This document shows, piece by piece, positions 24,514 to 36,902 of a stretch of DNA of 64,000 bases. A model generated the notes under the pieces. It made no database searches. It saw only the letters and a program-made list of their open reading frames with translations, and was not told the origin of the DNA. How positions within the stretch are numbered: position 1 is the stretch's first letter; each line of letters starts with the position of its first letter. Both the position numbers and the translations under genes were made by a program. The stretch spans positions 18,725,945 to 18,789,944 of the forward strand of contig NC_058140.1 in NCBI RefSeq assembly GCF_011075055.1, read 5' to 3'. This DNA comes from Mangifera indica (Eukaryota > Streptophyta > Magnoliopsida > Sapindales > Anacardiaceae).

Positions 24514-26894
24514 TGTTGAACTATAGTAGTGGATATAATACATATATATCTTCCTGTACTAGGACTACTCAGGGAGCTGATTATATAGATGAACATGAAA
24601 CTGCATAATTAATCCAATAACAAATCTAATCCTTAGATGGAATTGTATTAAGTGTAAGTTATGTTCATGAAATGAATATGCATGCATAACTTGGTAAATT
24701 CTTAAATGTGAAATATCATAAATATTAAACACAAATAAACTTTCCATAACAAAATGGGTTATTATCATAAACCTCCCTTGAGGTTTCAGGTTTTCTCAAG
24801 TTGCTCCCACAAATATAAAAAATTCCCAAAAAACTCAACTGATATTTCCGTTTTCATAGTGCGCCACTCCTGGTCTTAGTTAATAAATATGAGAAAGGAA
24901 AAAAAAGTATGAAAATACATTGGTATTATAGGATGAATAGTAAAAATCATATTTGTAAAAATAAAACCATAAAATTCATATACGAGAAAAATATGAAATG
25001 TGTATATATAGGTTTAATATATCAAATCCTAAATCCACCTCTTGTTAAAATCTAACAACTTTTAAAATGTGTTTCAATAAATAGCACATCCTCATTTATC
25101 ACATTATTAGCACATGAAATTGTCTCAAATAACAAACCTCTAACGATTGATTCAAAACTCAAAACTCATGCTTCCACTTAATGAAATTTTTTTTTATATA
25201 TTAGTTTATTCAATAGTTTTCATGAGAGAAAAAACAAGTTTTGTTATCTAAAAGTTGTTTGAAATTTAAAATTTTGAAAACGTTGCATATATATTTAGGA
25301 AACATGTAAAATAAGTTATTTTTTATTGATTTGTTGTTATAATTTATTAAACTTATATGTCAATTAGCACACTGAAAATAGGTGGTTTAAGCATGATTTG
25401 GGAATGAGTTAGAGCCAACTTTAGAGATAGTTTCTTTACTTCTAACTGGTGGGAAACTTTTAAAAACGACAATTTGCCCCCCACTTTACAAATTTGCATG
25501 GTGGGAAAACTTTGATAGTACACTTTCCCCCACCACATGTTACCACAAGCTCACTATTTGGAAACTCACACTTTGCCCCCAACCTTGCAAATTCGTCAAC
25601 TACCAAAGGTTTGAAAAATTCACATCACTTCCCCATCTCTAAACGGGTGACGCAAAAATTCGTATGATAATTATCGATTACACAAGGTGAGATTTCACCA
25701 CCTAAAATTCGTTTCTTAATCCGATTTCATCATAAATCAACTTTACACTTATTTTAACACAAAAGCCCTAAGAAAATTGATTTAAAATACCAATAAATCA
25801 AGTTATTTCATCAAATCTTTCAATACATAACCTTAACCCAAAAACTATATCCAATTGTCGAGATCTTCGCACTAAAATGTACAAAACATTATAAGAATTA
25901 ATTTATTAACCTTTTGAAACATTTTAGTGGTCAGAAAACAAGTGAAATCCATCGGAAATTATTGTGACAAGTCAACTCGTGCTAGGTTTGTGTGGTGGTT
26001 TCGATTATCATTTTCATGTAGTTGGATTTTCACTTATTTTTACTAAAGGTTTAGTTTAGTCTTTTTACATTAAAAAAGACATTTTTGTTTTATGAAAATA
26101 AAATTGGACATTTTCGTTTATATATTTTTATTTTAGAAATTTAATTAATTTTTGCACCAAACTCAATTCAACTGCTGCTAGATTCATAGTATCAGCTTTA
26201 GCAGCAAAAAGATGATTTTATATAGATTTTATGGAGCAACTATTCTTAGGATTAGTGTTAATTTCAGCTGAGCCTCGAAATTAGGGTTTTAGCAGCCAAG
26301 ACTAAGAGTAAATGCGAAGAAAAATCAGATGCTTCAAAGGTATACCCTTATATTCAGCATATGTTAATTTTTCGATTACAAAATAGTCTCTCAATCTAGA
26401 CATCAGAACTCTTCAATCTCCTAACTTATCTTGAGTTCATTTTATTTCACTCCTCCTAACTAATCTAGAAAATTTATTCTACAAAATAAAATAGACAAAG
26501 AGTGAGTCGTAAACTCGATAAGTAAAAATAAACATAATACAAAACTTTTTAATAAACGTTATAAAACTTCTTTATTTTCAAACTAATTAGTCATAAAAAA
26601 ATAATGAATAAAACTCTTGATATTCCTTAACCATAACAAAAATAAAACATTTCCATAAATTATAAAAAAAAATAATGTAAACAAATTCATATTTATTATC
26701 CTAAGAAAAGCAAACATAAATATTTATATTCATCAATTATAAAGAAAAACAAGATTCATCATTTGTCATAAGATAATCTTAAAATAATTTATAAACATTA
26801 CTCATAAATAGAAAACATAAAATTTGTACTTAGCCTTTGTCACATAGTATCAAATATATCCATGGTGACTTGGTCTGATTCATATTTATATTCA

Positions 26895-27085
26895 TCATAA
26901 GTCCGTAGACTTTTCATAATTTATATTCTTATTCATATTGGTCCGCAGACCCTTCATCGCATTCATATTCGTAATAGGCTCGCAAACCTTTCATCGTATT
27001 CATATTCATATTCATAATTGGTCCACAGGCCCTTCATTGTGCTCATATTCATAATTGGTCCGCAGACCTTTCATCATTCAACATA
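26895..27085. repeat. Minisatellite in block B (TCCGCAGACCTTTCAT type)
   Basis: About four to five imperfect units of roughly 35-55 bp, each holding a version of TTGGTCCGCAGACCTTTCAT followed by TTCATATTCATA. The same array occurs in block C at about 32760-32950. Units differ by point changes and length. Confidence 0.7.
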
Positions 27086-27465
27086 TGTCTCTGAATGTTT
27101 TATGATCCGATCATATTTATCGATTCATAAATCCGTCAATTTCTTATCTTACTATAAATATTTGGCAAAAAAACTTATAAAACTTGTTTTTCTAACAAAT
27201 CTTTATCTTTGAAAAATAGTAGAAAATCTTTATTCAATAAATTCATTCAAATACTTTCATTTTAACAACCATATAATATAACATAAATTCTCTTCTATAG
27301 AAAAACATCAAAACACTTTTCGTAAGTATTTTAAATAAAAATATTATATACTTCTAACATATAATCATAACATAATTTATCAATCTTGGTAAAAAGAATT
27401 TTATAACATAAATAATCATATAAACATTTTTCATATAGAACAAAAATCATTACATATTATGTAAG

Positions 27466-28057
27466 TTTTTACTTACCTCAGCAATTTCTAACTACGTCTT
27501 TAATCATCCAACGAGATACCAATATCTTCACGTTGTCCTAGCAATCATAATTTAAACTTAATACTATTAGATCTTAATCTTAGAAGTATCCACTAATAAC
27601 CTATAAACCTTACAAATCATCATCCTAGTTTTAAATCATACTAAACTCTATTAAAACCAACTGTGCATATACAAACTCCTCACTGGACAGTTATGGTTGC
27701 AAGATTTTTAATAAATTACTCACTCATGGTAAATTCACAAAATTCGGATAAATTAAAGTATATTTTTACTTACCTCAGCAATTTATAACTACGCCTTTAA
27801 TCACCCAACGAGATACCAATATCTTCACGTTATCCTAGCAATCATAATTCAAACTTAATACTGTCAGATCTTAATCTTAAAAGTATCCACTAATAACCTA
27901 TAAACCTTACAAATCATCATCCTAGTGTTAAATCATACTAAACTCTATTAAAACCAACTGTGTATATACAAACTCCTTATTGGACAGTTATGATTGCAAG
28001 ATTTTTAATAAATTACTCACTCATGGTAAATTCACAAAATTCGGATAAATTAAAGTA
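27466..28057. repeat. 297-bp direct tandem duplication in block B
   Basis: Two copies, 27466-27762 and 27763-28057, both starting TTTTTACTTACCTCAGCAAT and ending AATTCGGATAAATTAAAGTA. Block C has only one copy (about 33350-33640). This duplication accounts for nearly all of the 280-bp length difference between the two blocks. Confidence 0.88.
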
Positions 28058-29139
28058 GACATGTAATAAAATATCACAAAAAGTTTCAAATGAAACAAAG
28101 TTAAATTTCGTTTTCAAAACATTCAATAAAGAGAGTACATCAACACTGTCAAAGAAACCAGATCTTTACTGGACAGCCCTTATTTCTTGATATTTAAAAA
28201 TTTCTATGGCATTGAAACTTTATGAAATTTGGGCATGTATGAATAGGCATATAATACAATTTGCAGAAAAATCTTCAGAGAAAATTGAGTTCAAATACTT
28301 TATCAAAATGTTCAAGAAATTCAGATCATCAAATTGCCAGAATGCAGATTTTTTCTATTGAACAGTCATTGCTCTAAGATTTTTAATAAATTCTGTAATT
28401 ATCAAAAATTCACGAAAATTTGATATAATTGAAAATACATGTTATAAAATTTCCAGAAAATTTTTCTATTGTAAATAAAATAAATTTCTTCATCAAAACA
28501 TTTAATAAAGATAGAATAACAAACTGTCCAAAATTTTCAATTTCTAATATGTACAAACACAATTATTAACCTAACTATGATGCTAACATAATTTAAATCT
28601 AAATTTAACTTAACTAAATAAAATAAAATTGAAAGATTAAACTTACTCAAATCTTCAACCCTTTTTTTTGTTGATCCAAATATCTCTACACCTCTCCCTT
28701 TTTTAATTGTCAAGTATAGAAATCAAAATTAATATTTTTTTTTCTTGTGAGGTCTAAACTTTTGGGAAAAAAACAAGTTTATAGCATATAAAAATCTATT
28801 CAAAAGGATAAGGACTCTTTTAATTGTAAACAATTGATATCTTCTTATCTCCAAATAAATCCAATCATATCATTTTTTTCTCTTTTTAAAGAAAATTCAT
28901 TAAATCCTAAAATCTTTTTTTTTCAAAGATAATAATCTTTCAATATATAATTTCCTTAATTCTTACTTTACAATCATACCTATTTAATCTTAATATCTCT
29001 TCATATCTTCTTTATCAAAAAGTATACTTGTTTCTTTTTTTTTTTTAATACAAAAACGGTATATTACATCATCTCTCTTAACTCTCACTTTTAATATACA
29101 TGTTTCTAAATTAATGTGAATTTGATTATCATTAATCAG

Positions 29140-29448
29140 GCTGAATATGGAAGAAAGATGAAAGCAATGATGGTGTTATTCTTCTCGGGCACAACTCCAA
29201 TTGGGATCGTGCTGGGAATTGGTTTGTCAAATCATGTATACAGTGAAACAAGTCCCACTGCTCTGATTGTGGTTGGTTTATTGAATGCTTGCTCTGCTGG
29301 GTTACTGAATTATATGGCATTGGTGGATCTGTTGGCTGCTGATTTTATGGGGCCTAAACTACAAGCAAGTCCGAAGCTCCAGATGTGGGCATATGTAGCT
29401 GTTCTTCTAGGTGTTGGCGGCATGTCATTGATGGCCAAATGGGCTTAG
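29140..29448 (+). pseudogene. Orphan ZIP exon 2, copy C
   Basis: 309 bp with an open frame. I count three base differences from intact exon 2, all synonymous, so the encoded 102 residues are identical to the real ZIP C-terminus. There is no exon 1, and the intron's donor side has been replaced by the TG...CA block. The piece is therefore not a transporter gene by itself. Confidence 0.88.
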
Positions 29449-29959
29449 TACATCATTCTCATACATACCCAAACCTTAGTAATTTTTTAAAAAGAAAAAT
29501 CATCTTAATTATATGGATATTTTTCTAATGAACTATCTACTTTAGGAATTAGAGATATAACACTGTCTATCAATTTAGTGTATGAATGTGGTAATAAATT
29601 TCAGTGTTAATAGTTTATACAAGAAAAGCAAATGTGTAGTCTAACTCTTATAAAATGATAATTAGACCATGGGCTTTTATATTGAACTGTTTATATGTGT
29701 CATATAAAGCAAGAATGATTGGATTTGCATTGTTATTTCTATGATTTTTTTTCTAATCTAATCCCTCATCTGAAATATTATAGTGTCATTCTGTCATGTG
29801 ATTATTTGGCAATCTAACGAAGGGCAATCAAAAGATCAAAGTCCCTTTAATTTGTAACAAGCTCATCATTTCATTTATTACTTAAGAAATCAGCCACACA
29901 ACTTCTCAAGGGTCTGGCTTATTGACAGATTTTAATCATATAATTACACTTGCAAAATC

Positions 29960-30392
29960 TTAATTTCCATGCTCTTGTTTTGCTTCTTGATGTTCAAAGA
30001 CAGTTCCCAGGGTTGAAGGTGACCAGCTTTCATCAAGGCATACGCACCAGGTATTTTGGCAAGCGCAGTTTAAGCATTTTTCACAAACACGGTTGCAGTC
30101 TTCCGTTACCTTGCATCGATATGAAATCACCGTCCTCCCTTCTGCTGCCATCTTTGAATCTGCAGAAACTTCAATTTGCAACTTAACATGCTAACTTTTA
30201 TTTAATATGAAAATAAACATCAGTTTATTACATAAACATTCCTGGATTATGTAACTAACTAATATTACTTCAATAAAATAAGTAAATGATGGATTAATCT
30301 ATTTCTATAAGGGATAGAGATCACTAACAAGATGCCATCATCACAAGCATGACCAAGACTAGAAAAACCAACTTGGATGAAGATTTCTCCAT
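29960..30392 (-). CDS. Small secreted cysteine-rich peptide, copy C
   Basis: Exons 30392-30329 and 30159-29960, intron 169 bp, splice sites as in the other copies. 87 residues with the signal peptide of copy A (MMAS ending) and the mature sequence of copy B, except Asn to Ser in CLDESWSP. All eight cysteines are kept. Its predicted product is the same as copy D. Confidence 0.7.
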
Positions 30393-31314
30393 TGTTGAAC
30401 TATAGTAGTGGATATAATACATATATATCTTCCTGTACTAGGACTACTCAGGGAGCTGATTATATAGATGAACATGAAACTGCATAATTAATCCGATAAC
30501 AAATTTAATCCTTAGATGGAATTGTATTAAGTGTAAGTTATGTTCATGAAATGAATATGCATGCATAACATGGTAAATTCTTAAATGTGAAAAATCATAA
30601 ATATTAAACACAAATAAACTTTCCATAACAAAATGGGTTATTATCATAAACCTCCCTTGAGGTTTTAGGCTGTCTCAAGTTGCTCCCACAAATATAAAAA
30701 ATTCCCAAAAAACTCAGCTGATATTTCCGTTTTCAAAGTGCGCCACTCCTGGTCTTAGTTAATAAATACAAGAAAGGAAAAAAAAGTATGAAAATACATT
30801 GGTATTATAGGATGAATAGTAAAAATCACATTTGTAAAAATAAAATCGTAAAATTCATATACGAGAAAAATATGAAATGTATATATATAGGTTTAATATG
30901 TCAAATCTTAAATCCGCCTCTTATTAAAATCTAACACCTTTTAGAATGTGTTTCAATAAATAGCACATTCTCATTTAGCACATGAAATTGTCCCAAATAA
31001 CAAACCTCTAACGATTGATTCAAAACTCAAAATTCATGCTTCCACTTAATGAAATTTTTTTATATATATTAGTTTATTCAATAGTTTTCATGAGAGAAAA
31101 CACAAGTTTTGTTATCTAAAAGTTGTTTGAAATTTAAAATTTTGAAAATGTTGCATATATATTTAGGAAACATGTAAAATAAGTTATTTTTTATTGATTT
31201 GTTGTTATAATTTATTAAACTTATATGTCAATTAGCACACTGAAAATAGGTGGTTTAAGCATGATTTGGGAATGAGTTAGAGCCAACTTTAGAGATAGTT
31301 TCTTTACTTCTAAC

Positions 31315-34300
31315 TGGCGGGAAACTTTTAAAAATGACAATTTGCCCCCCACTTTACAAATTTGCATGGTGGGAAAACTTTGATAGCACAATTTCCCCCA
31401 CCACATGTTACCACAAGCTCACTATTTGGAAACTCACACTTTGCCCCCAACCTTGCGAATTCGTCGGCTACCAAAGGTTTGAAAAATTCACATCACTTCA
31501 CCATCTCTAAACGGGTGACGCAAAAATTTGCATGGTAATTATCGATTACACAAGGTGAGATTTCACCACCTAAACTTCGTTTCTTAATCCAATTTCATCA
31601 TAAATCAATTTTACACTTATTTTAACACAAAAGCCCTAAGAAAATTGATTTAAAATACCAATAAATCAAGTTATTTCATCAAATCTTTCAATACATAACC
31701 TTAACCCAAAAACTATATCCAATTGTCGAGATCTTCGCACTAAAATGTACAAAACATTATAAAAATTAATTTATTAACCTTTTGAAACATTTTAGTGGTT
31801 GGAAAACAAGTGAAATCCACCAGAAATTGTCGTGACAAGTCAACTCGTGCTAGGTTTGTGTGGTGGTTTCGATTATCGTTTTCATGTAATTGGATTTTCA
31901 TTTATTTTTACTAAAGGTTTAGTTTAGTTTTTTTACATTAAAAAAGACATTTTTGTTTTATGAAAATAAAATTGGGCATTTTCGTTTATATATTTTTATT
32001 TTAGACATTTAATTAATTTTTGTACCAAACTCAATTCAACTGCTGCTAGATTCATCGTATCAGCTTTAGCAGCAAAAAGATGATTTTGAATAGATTTTAT
32101 GGAGCAACTATTCTTAGGATTAGTGTTAATTTCAGCTGAGCCTCGAAATTAGGGTTTTAGCAGCCAAGACTAAGAGTAAATGCGAAGAAAAATCAGATGC
32201 TTCAAAGGTATATCCTTATATTCAGCATATGTTAATTTTTCGATTACAAAATAGTCTCCCAATTTAGACATCAGAACTCTTCAATCTCCTAACTCATCTT
32301 AAATTCATTTTATTTCACTCCTCCTAGTTAATCTAGAAAATTTATTCTACAAAATAAAAGAGACAAAGAGTGAGCCGTCAACTCGGTAAGTAAAAACAAA
32401 CATAATACATAACTTTTTAATAAACGTTGTAAAACTTCTTTATTTTCAAACTAATCAGTCATAAAAAAACAATGAATAAAACTCTTGATATTCCTTAACC
32501 ATAACAAAAATAAAACATTTCCATAAATTATAAAAAAAATAATGTAAACAAATTCATATTCATTATCCTAAGGAAAAACAAACATAAATATTTTATATTC
32601 ATCAATTATAAAGAAAAACAAGATTCATCATTTGTCATAAGATAATCTTAAAATAATTTATAAACATTACTCATAAATAGAAAATATAAAATTTGTACTT
32701 AATCTTTGTCACATAGTATCAAATATATCCATGGTGACTTGGTCTGATTCATATTCATATTCATCATAAGTCCGTAGACTTTTCATAATTCATATTCTTA
32801 TTTATATTGATCCGCAGACCCTTCATCGTATTCATATTCGTAATATACCCGCAGACCTTTCATCGTATTCATATTCATATTCATAATTGGTCCACAAACC
32901 TTTCATTGTGTTCATATTCATAATTGGTCCGGAGACCTTTCATCATTCAACATATGTCTCTGGATGTTTTATGATCCGATCATATTTATCGATTCATAAA
33001 TCCGTCAATTCCTTATCTTACTATAGACATTCGACAAAAAAACTTATAAAACTAGTTTTTCTAACAAATCTTTATCTTTGAAGAATAGTAGAAAATCTTT
33101 ATTCAATAAATTCATTCAAACACTTTCATTTTAACAACCATATAATATAGCATAAGTTCTCTTCTATAGAAAAACATCAAAACACTATTTATAAGTATTT
33201 TAAATAAAAATATTATATACTTCTAACATATGATCATAACATAAAATCATAACATAATTTATCAATCTTAGTAAAAAGAATTTTATAACATAAATAATCA
33301 TATAAACATTTTTCATATAGAACAAAAATCATTACATATTATGCAAGTTTTTACTTACCTCAGCAATTTCTAACTACGTCTTTAATTACCCAACGAGATA
33401 CTAATATCTTCACGTTGTCCTAACAATCATAATTTAAACTTAATACAATCAGATCTTAATCTTAGAAGTATCCCCTAATACCCTATAAACCTTACAAATC
33501 ATCATCCTAGTGCTAAATCATACTAAACTCCATTAAAACCAACTGTATATATACAAACTCCTCATTGGATAGTTACGATTGCAAGATTTTTAAAAAATTA
33601 CTCACTCATGGTAAATTCACAAAATTCGGATAAATTAAAGTAGACATGTAATAAAATATTCACAAAAAGTTTCAAATGAAACAAAGTTAAATTTCGTTTT
33701 CAAAACGTTCAATAAAGAGAGCTCATCGACACTGTCAAAGAAACCAGATCTTTATTGGACAACCCTTATTTCTTGATATTTAAAAATTTTTTTAGGCATT
33801 GAAACTTTATGAAATTTGGGCATGTATGAATAGACATATAATACAATTTGCAGAAAAATCTTCAGATAAAATTGAGTTCAAATACTTTATCAAAATGTTC
33901 AAGAAATTTAGATCATCAAATTGCCAGAATGCAGATTTTTTCTATTGAATAGTCATTTCTCTAAGATTTTTAATAAATTCTATAATTATCAAAAAGTCAC
34001 GAAAATTTGATATAATTGAAAATACTGGTTATAAAATTTCCAGAAAATTTTTCGATTGCAAATAAAATAAATTTCTTCATCAAAACATTTAATAAAGATA
34101 AAATAACAAACTGTCCAGAATTTTCAATTTTTAATATGTATAAACACAATTATTGACCTAACTATGATGCTAACATAATTTCAATATAAATTTAACTTAA
34201 CTAAATAAAATAAAATTGAAAGATTAAACTTACTCAAATCTCCAACCCTTTTTTTTGTTGATCCAAACATCTCTACACCTCTCCCTTTTTTAATTGTCAA

Positions 34301-34656
34301 GTATAGAAATAAAAACTAATATTTTTTTTTTCTTGTGAGGTCTAAACTTTTAGAAAAAAAACAATTTTATAGCCTATAAAAATCTATTTAAAAGGATAAA
34401 GACTCTTTTAATTGTAAACAATTGATATCTTCTTATCTCCAAATAAATCCAATCATATCCCTTCTTTCTCTTTTTAAAGAAAATTCATCAAATCTTAAAA
34501 TCTTTTTTTTTTCAAAGATAATAATCCTTCAATATATAATTTCCTTAATTCTTGCTTTGCAATCATACCTATTTAATTTTAATATCTCCTCATATCTTCT
34601 TTATCAAAAAGTATACTTGTTTTCTTTTTCTCTTTATACAAAAACGGTATATTACA
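31315..34656 (-). mobile_element. TG...CA block C, probable Ty3/gypsy-type LTR sequence
   Basis: 3.34 kb, collinear with block B but with a single copy of its 297-bp repeat. It ends GGTATATTACA and is followed by TCATC, exactly as block B. No coding capacity is seen; the short open frames inside it do not resemble proteins. Confidence 0.55.
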
Positions 34657-34727
34657 TCATCTCTCCTAACTCTCACTTTTAATATTCATGTTTCTAAATT
34701 AATGTGAATTTGATTATCATTAATCAG

Positions 34728-35036
34728 GCTGAATATGGAAGAAAGATGAAAGCAATGATGGTGTTATTCTTCTCGGGCACAACTCCAATTGGGATCGTGC
34801 TGGGAATTGGGTTGTCAAATCATGTATACAGTGAAACAAGTCCCACTGCTCTGATTGTGGTTGGTTTATTGAATGCTTGCTCTGCTGGGTTACTGAATTA
34901 TATGGCATTGGTGGATCTGTTGGCTGCTGATTTTTTGAGGCCTAAACTACAAGCAAGTCCGAAGCTCCAGATGTGGGCATATGTTGCTGTTCTTCTAGGT
35001 GTTGGCGGCATGTCATTGATGGCCAAATGGGCTTAG
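34728..35036 (+). pseudogene. Orphan ZIP exon 2, copy D
   Basis: 309 bp, open frame, one double replacement against the intact gene (FMGPKLQ is FLRPKLQ). No exon 1 lies in front. Otherwise as copy C. Confidence 0.88.
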
Positions 35037-35547
35037 TACATCATTCTCATACATACCCAAACCTTAGTAATTTTTTAAAAAGAAAAATCATCTTAATTAT
35101 ATGGATATTTTTCTAATGAACTATCTACTTTAGGAATTAGAGATATAACACTGTCTATCAATTTAGTGTATGAATGTGGTAATAAATTTCAGTGTTAATA
35201 GTTTATACAAGAAAAGCAAATGTGTAGTCTAACTCTTATAAAATGATAATTAGACCATGGGCTTTTATATTGAACTGTTTATATGTGTCATATAAAGCAA
35301 GAATGATTGGATTTGCATTGTTATTTCTATGATTTTTTTTCTAATCTAATCCCTCATCTGAAATATTATAGTGTCATTCTGTCATGTGATTATTTGGCAA
35401 TCTAACGAAGGGCAATCAAAAGATCAAAGTCCCTTTAATTTGTAACAAGCTCATCATTTCATTTATTACTTAAGAAATCAGCCACACAACTTCTCAAGGG
35501 TCTGGCTTATTGACAGATTTTAATCATATAATTACACTTGCAAAATC

Positions 35548-35980
35548 TTAATTTCCATGCTCTTGTTTTGCTTCTTGATGTTCAAAGACAGTTCCCAGGG
35601 TTGAAGGTGACCAGCTTTCATCAAGGCATACGCACCAGGTATTTTGGCAAGCGCAGTTTAAGCATTTTTCACAAACACGGTTGCAGTCTTCCGTTACCTT
35701 GCATCGATATGAAATCACCGTCCTCCCTTCTGCTGCCATCTTTGAATCTGCAGAAACTTCAATTTGCAACTTAACATGCTAACTTTTATTTAATATGAAA
35801 ATAAACATCAGTTTATTACATAAACATTCCTGGATTATGTAACTAACTAATATTACTTCAATAAAATAAGTAAATGATGGATTAATCTATTTCTATAAGG
35901 GATAGAGATCACTAACAAGATGCCATCATCACAAGCATGACCAAGACTAGAAAAACCAACTTGGATGAAGATTTCTCCAT
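35548..35980 (-). CDS. Small secreted cysteine-rich peptide, copy D
   Basis: Exons 35980-35917 and 35747-35548, intron 169 bp. Predicted protein identical to copy C: 87 residues, signal peptide, eight cysteines, DESWSP variant. Splice sites and stop are conserved. C and D being identical in protein suggests a recent duplication or gene conversion. Confidence 0.7.
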
Positions 35981-36902
35981 TGTTGAACTATAGTAGTGGA
36001 TATAATACATATATATCTTCCTGTACTAGGACTACTCAGGGAGCTGATTATATAGATGAACATGAAACTGCATAATTAATCCGATAACAAATTTAATCCT
36101 TAAATGGAATTGTATTAAGTGTAAGTTATGTTCATGAAATGAATATGCATGCATAACATGGTAAATTCTTAAATGTGAAAAATCATAAATATTAAACACA
36201 AATAAACTTTCCATAACAAAATGGGTTACTGTTATAAACCTCCCTTGAGGTTTCAGGTTTTCTTAAATTGCTCCCACAAATATAAAAAATTCCCAAAAAA
36301 CTCAGCTGATATTTCCTTTTTCATAGTGCGCCACTCCTGGTCCTAGTTAATAAATACGAGAAAGGAAAAAAAAGTATGAAAATACATTGGTATTATAGGA
36401 TGAATAGTAAAAATCACATTTGTAAAAATAAAACCGTAAAATTCATATACGAGAAAAATATGAAATGTATATATATAGGTTTAATATGTCAAATCCTAAA
36501 TCCGCCTCTTGTTAAAATCTAACACCTTTTAGAATGTGTTTCAATAAATAGCACATCCTCATTTAGCACATGAAATTGTCCCAAATAACAAACCTCTAAC
36601 GATTGATTCAAATCTCAAAATTCATGCTTCCACGTAAAGAAATTTTTTTTTATATATTAGTTTATTCAATAGTTTTCATGAGAGAAAAAATAAATTTTGT
36701 TATCTAAAAGTTGTCTGAAATTTAAAATTTTGAAATTGTTGCATATATATTTAGGAAACATGTAAAATAAGTTATTTTTTATTGATTTGTTGTTATAATT
36801 TATTAAACTTATATGTCAATTAGCACACTGAAAATAGGTGGTTTAAGCATAATTTGGGAATGAGTTAGAGCCAACTTTAGAGATAGTTTCTTTACTTCTA
36901 AC

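Larger units (their letters stand above)
23162..25446. repeat. Repeat unit B
   Basis: Starts with a 23-bp remnant of ZIP exon 1 (GTTAGTGGTTGCTTACTACAA before the GTGAG donor), then intron, exon 2, spacer and peptide gene. It lacks the MULE-like element of unit A. It ends at CTAAC, after which the TG...CA block begins. Confidence 0.9.
25447..29068 (-). mobile_element. TG...CA block B, probable Ty3/gypsy-type LTR sequence
   Basis: A 3.6-kb non-coding block between units B and C. It begins TGGTGGGAAAC and ends GGTATATTACA; read on the minus strand it starts TGTAATATACCGTTTTTGTA, which resembles plant gypsy LTR starts. It contains repeated phrases of the type CTGGACAG...AAGATTTTTAATAAATT and a TCCGCAGACCTTTCAT minisatellite. 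No gag/pol coding is seen. The flanks do not match (CTAAC left, TCATC right), as expected if two insertions recombined. LTR identity is inferred from ends and style and was not tested against a library. Confidence 0.55.
29069..31314. repeat. Repeat unit C
   Basis: Begins inside the ZIP intron at TCATCTCTCTTAACTC; the GTGAG donor side is absent. It then contains exon 2, spacer and peptide gene, ending at CTAAC. It lacks the MULE-like element and is closest in sequence to unit D. Confidence 0.9.
34657..36902. repeat. Repeat unit D
   Basis: Collinear with unit C from the ZIP intron (TCATCTCTCCTAACTC) to CTAAC. It is followed by only the first ~950 bp of the TG...CA block, so it is the truncated right end of the array. 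Confidence 0.9.

Noticed and set aside
26895..27085. CRISPR-like or satellite array
   Set aside because: Units are contiguous and of variable length without unique spacers; it is a minisatellite inside a retroelement-like block in plant DNA.
23261..35036. Treating copies B-D as three additional functional ZIP genes
   Set aside because: No signal, start or first five membrane segments exist in front of them; the upstream DNA is PHYLLO intron or TG...CA block.
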